Assembly (NCBI GenBank): GCA_002337125.1
Contig: DDFJ01000004.1
Location: 2,638,134-2,702,133 of the forward strand
DNA: 64,000 nucleotides
DNA from: Chitinophagaceae bacterium UBA1931
GTDB taxonomy: Bacteria > Bacteroidota > Bacteroidia > Chitinophagales > Chitinophagaceae
Direction of reading: 5' to 3'
The position numbers and the translations under genes were made by a program. The notes below the pieces were generated by a model. The model made no database searches. It saw only the letters and a list, made by a program, of their open reading frames with translations, and had not been told where the DNA came from. Positions 61,999 through 64,000 of the stretch are shown piece after piece (within the stretch, counting starts at the first letter, position 1; each line of letters begins with the position of its first letter).

Positions 61999-63843
61999 TT
62001 ACAAATACTTACCAATTTCTTCAACCAGTTCGCCTTTTGTAATAGGTACACCTTTTATTTTATTGTAACCTTTTGCATCAACAAGGTACATGTCACGGAT
62101 AATCTTGATCAGCTGCCCGTTGTTGATTTCAGGAATTAATACTGTTTCAAAGTTCTTTAGTATATCACCAAGGTTTTTGGGGAAAGGACGGATATAACGC
62201 AGGTGTGCATGTGATACTGATTTACCTTTTGCCTGTAACTCAGCACAAGCACTTTTAATTGCGCCATAAGTACTGCCCCAGCCAAGCACAAGTACTTTAC
62301 CTTTTGCTTCGCCGCTATCTAACTTTTGCTCAGGAATATAATCAGCAATTTTATCAACTTTTGCTGCCCTTAATTTTACCATTACCTGGTGGTTATCGTT
62401 ATCGTAACTTACGTTACCGGTAACATCCTGCTTTTCTAAACCTCCAATACGGTGTTCCAAACCAGCTGTTCCGGGGATAGCCCATGGACGAACTAATTTT
62501 TCATCACGTTTATATGGAAGATATTTTTCTTCGTCTTCGCCTAAACCCTTTTTGAATTCAGTTTTTATTTCAGCCAGATCATCACTCTTCGGGAATTTCC
62601 ATGGTTCTGCACCATTTGCAATATAACCATCGCTGAGAAGCATTACCGGTGTCATGTGCTGAACAGCAATACGTGCAGCTTCATAAGCCACTTCAAAGCA
62701 ATCGGCCGGTGTGCATGCAGAAATGATTGGCATGGGCGATTCGCCATTACGACCGTAATAAGCCTGCATCAGGTCACTTTGCTCGGTTTTGGTTGGCAAA
62801 CCTGTTGAAGGACCACCACGCTGAATGTTTACAATTATCAAAGGAAGTTCAAGCATTACAGCCAAACCCATTGCTTCACCTTTCAATGCAATACCAGGTC
62901 CGCTGCTGGTTGTTACTGCAAGCGAACCGCCATAAGCAGCACCAATAGCAGAAGTAATACCTGCAATTTCATCTTCAGCCTGGAAGGTTTTAACACCAAA
63001 TGTTTTATAGAGAGAAAGATCTTGTAAAATATCTGTAGCCGGAGTAATTGGGTATGACCCAAGGAACAAAGGCAAACCGCTTTTTTGCGAAGCTGCCACC
63101 AAGCCATAGCTGATTGCCTGGTTACCCATTACTGACCGGTAAACACCCGGCTCCATTCTTGCCTTAGCAACGGTGTAAGTAGTGGTAAAGGTTTCAGTTG
63201 TATCGCCGTAATTAAAACCGGCATTTAAAACACGCAGGTTTCCTTCTAATATTTCAGGCTTTTTGCCGAATTTTTCTTTCAGGAATTTGATCGTATTCTC
63301 CATGCTGCGGCTGTACATCCAGTAAAGGAAACCAAGCACAAACATGTTTTTTGCACGATCTTTTTCTTTCATACCCAATGCAACATCCTTCAATGATTCA
63401 CGGGTAAGTTTTGTAACATCAATTTTTATAACATCGTAGTTACTGAGACTGTTATCTTCCAGCGGGTTTGCACCTTCTGCGTAATTGGCCAGACGAAGGT
63501 TCTTTGCATCAAAACCATCGGTATTGGCAATAATTTTTCCGCCTTTTTTTAATGATTTGAGATTGGCTTTTAATGCAGCTGCATTCATTGCTACCAGCAC
63601 ATCGCATTCATCACCCGGGGTGAAAACGCTGTCGCTGCTGAAACGTAGCTGAAATCCGCTTACACCTGCAAGCGTACCTTGGGGGGCACGTATTTCGGCA
63701 GGGAAATCGGGGAAGGTCGCAAGATCCATTCCCATTAAAGCCGTATTGTTTGTAAACTGGCTGCCGGTAAGTTGCATACCATCGCCACTGTCGCCGGCAA
63801 ATTTGATGACTACATCGTTAAGTACTTCCTGTTTCCTTTTCAT
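61999..63843 (-). CDS. korA: 2-Oxoacid:ferredoxin oxidoreductase, alpha subunit with fused gamma domain
   Basis: 614 residues. The first ~190 residues are the gamma-type domain (NDVVIKFAGDSGDGMQLTGS, PDFPAEIRAPQGTLAGVSGF). The alpha pyrophosphate/thiamin domain follows, with GNQAISYGLVAASQKSGLPL, GSYPITPATDIL, ITSAIGAAYGGSLAVTTSSG and IVNIQRGGPSTGLPTKTEQS. The C-terminal domain contains VLVLGWGSTYGAIKSACAEL. This KorA form works with KorB to make succinyl-CoA or acetyl-CoA from oxoacids, reducing ferredoxin. KorB, which usually follows, is not downstream: the next gene is a convergent methyltransferase. Confidence 0.93.
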   Translation of the reverse strand: MKRKQEVLNDVVIKFAGDSGDGMQLTGSQFTNNTALMGMDLATFPDFPAEIRAPQGTLAGVSGFQLRFSSDSVFTPGDECDVLVAMNAAALKANLKSLKKGGKIIANTDGFDAKNLRLANYAEGANPLEDNSLSNYDVIKIDVTKLTRESLKDVALGMKEKDRAKNMFVLGFLYWMYSRSMENTIKFLKEKFGKKPEILEGNLRVLNAGFNYGDTTETFTTTYTVAKARMEPGVYRSVMGNQAISYGLVAASQKSGLPLFLGSYPITPATDILQDLSLYKTFGVKTFQAEDEIAGITSAIGAAYGGSLAVTTSSGPGIALKGEAMGLAVMLELPLIIVNIQRGGPSTGLPTKTEQSDLMQAYYGRNGESPMPIISACTPADCFEVAYEAARIAVQHMTPVMLLSDGYIANGAEPWKFPKSDDLAEIKTEFKKGLGEDEEKYLPYKRDEKLVRPWAIPGTAGLEHRIGGLEKQDVTGNVSYDNDNHQVMVKLRAAKVDKIADYIPEQKLDSGEAKGKVLVLGWGSTYGAIKSACAELQAKGKSVSHAHLRYIRPFPKNLGDILKNFETVLIPEINNGQLIKIIRDMYLVDAKGYNKIKGVPITKGELVEEIGKYL

Positions 63844-63850
63844 AGCGCTG

Positions 63851-63858
63851 CAAAGTTA
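63851..63858 (-). promoter_or_regulatory. Possible -7 element next to the kor start
   Basis: On the - strand TAACTTTG matches TAnnTTTG exactly and ends seven bases before the ATG, which would make the transcript nearly leaderless. No good -33 element is seen. Confidence 0.3.
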
Positions 63859-64000
63859 AGCGGTTCTGGCTTTGAAAACTGTACGAGTATACCAATCTTG
63901 CATGTTTTCTTTCTAAAATTGATGGTTTTTATGGATGGTTCTACACGATAATGTTTGTTAGCAGGAACGCCACTTTGGTAATAACTTTACATTTCAAAAA

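Overview
The window reads as a chromosomal segment of a Bacteroidota bacterium, most likely family Chitinophagaceae. This is inferred from gene content: a type-B type IX secretion (gliding-type) C-terminal domain, a GldA-like ABC ATPase, a TonB-dependent receptor paired with a DUF4249 lipoprotein, BatB/BatC-like proteins, the long form of IspG and an L-aspartate oxidase. Promoter-like TAnnTTTG elements and AT-rich intergenic repeats fit the same group. No rRNA, tRNA, CRISPR array, prophage or complete insertion sequence was seen.

Layout. (1) 1-20.8 kb, all on the + strand: a surface-polysaccharide locus whose beginning lies outside the window. It holds an amino-sugar acetyltransferase and aminotransferase pair, eight glycosyltransferases, two acyltransferase-3 membrane proteins, a polysaccharide deacetylase, a Wzy-like polymerase, a NodU-type carbamoyltransferase, gmd and fcl for GDP-L-fucose, and a CpsB-type PHP phosphatase. 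Genes overlap or abut, so long transcripts are likely. A decayed third copy of one glycosyltransferase 5' end sits at 6669-6827. (2) 20.8-34.5 kb: a MerR regulator with a B12-binding domain, then a long run on the - strand, in transcription order kbl, TonB receptor, DUF4249 lipoprotein, a secreted protein, a class D beta-lactamase, a small protein, batB, batC, ispG, nadB and a lipid A-type acyltransferase. (3) 34.6-40.4 kb, + strand: a small Cys-containing protein, an ECF sigma factor with a candidate anti-sigma protein and an outer-membrane barrel, a DUF4332 protein, an L,D-transpeptidase and a large exported protein of unknown function. (4) 40.42-42.13 kb: a small island of three orphan genes, one of them barstar-like, interleaved with palindromic repeats and bounded by long imperfect inverted repeats that include the flanking terminators.

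(5) 42.1-53.6 kb: a short-chain fatty-acid locus. It contains acetyl-CoA synthetase, a divergent IS1-InsA-like DNA-binding protein with a striking inverted-repeat operator candidate, a porin, an MHS-type transporter, small membrane proteins, a sodium/solute-symporter histidine kinase with a lone response regulator, and a propionyl-CoA-synthetase-like enzyme. (6) 53.8-64 kb: a type IX secreted Ig-like protein, gldA, a DUF4126 protein, enolase, a DivIC/FtsB-like protein, endonuclease III, a DoxX protein, an orphan methyltransferase, and the alpha subunit of a 2-oxoacid:ferredoxin oxidoreductase.

The parts most worth a second look are the repeat-bounded small-gene island (40.4-42.1 kb), the domesticated transposase-like regulator with its operator copies at the acs/porin locus (44.1-44.6 kb), the glycosyltransferase/acyltransferase duplication, and the CarH-like B12 regulator lacking the expected upper His ligand.
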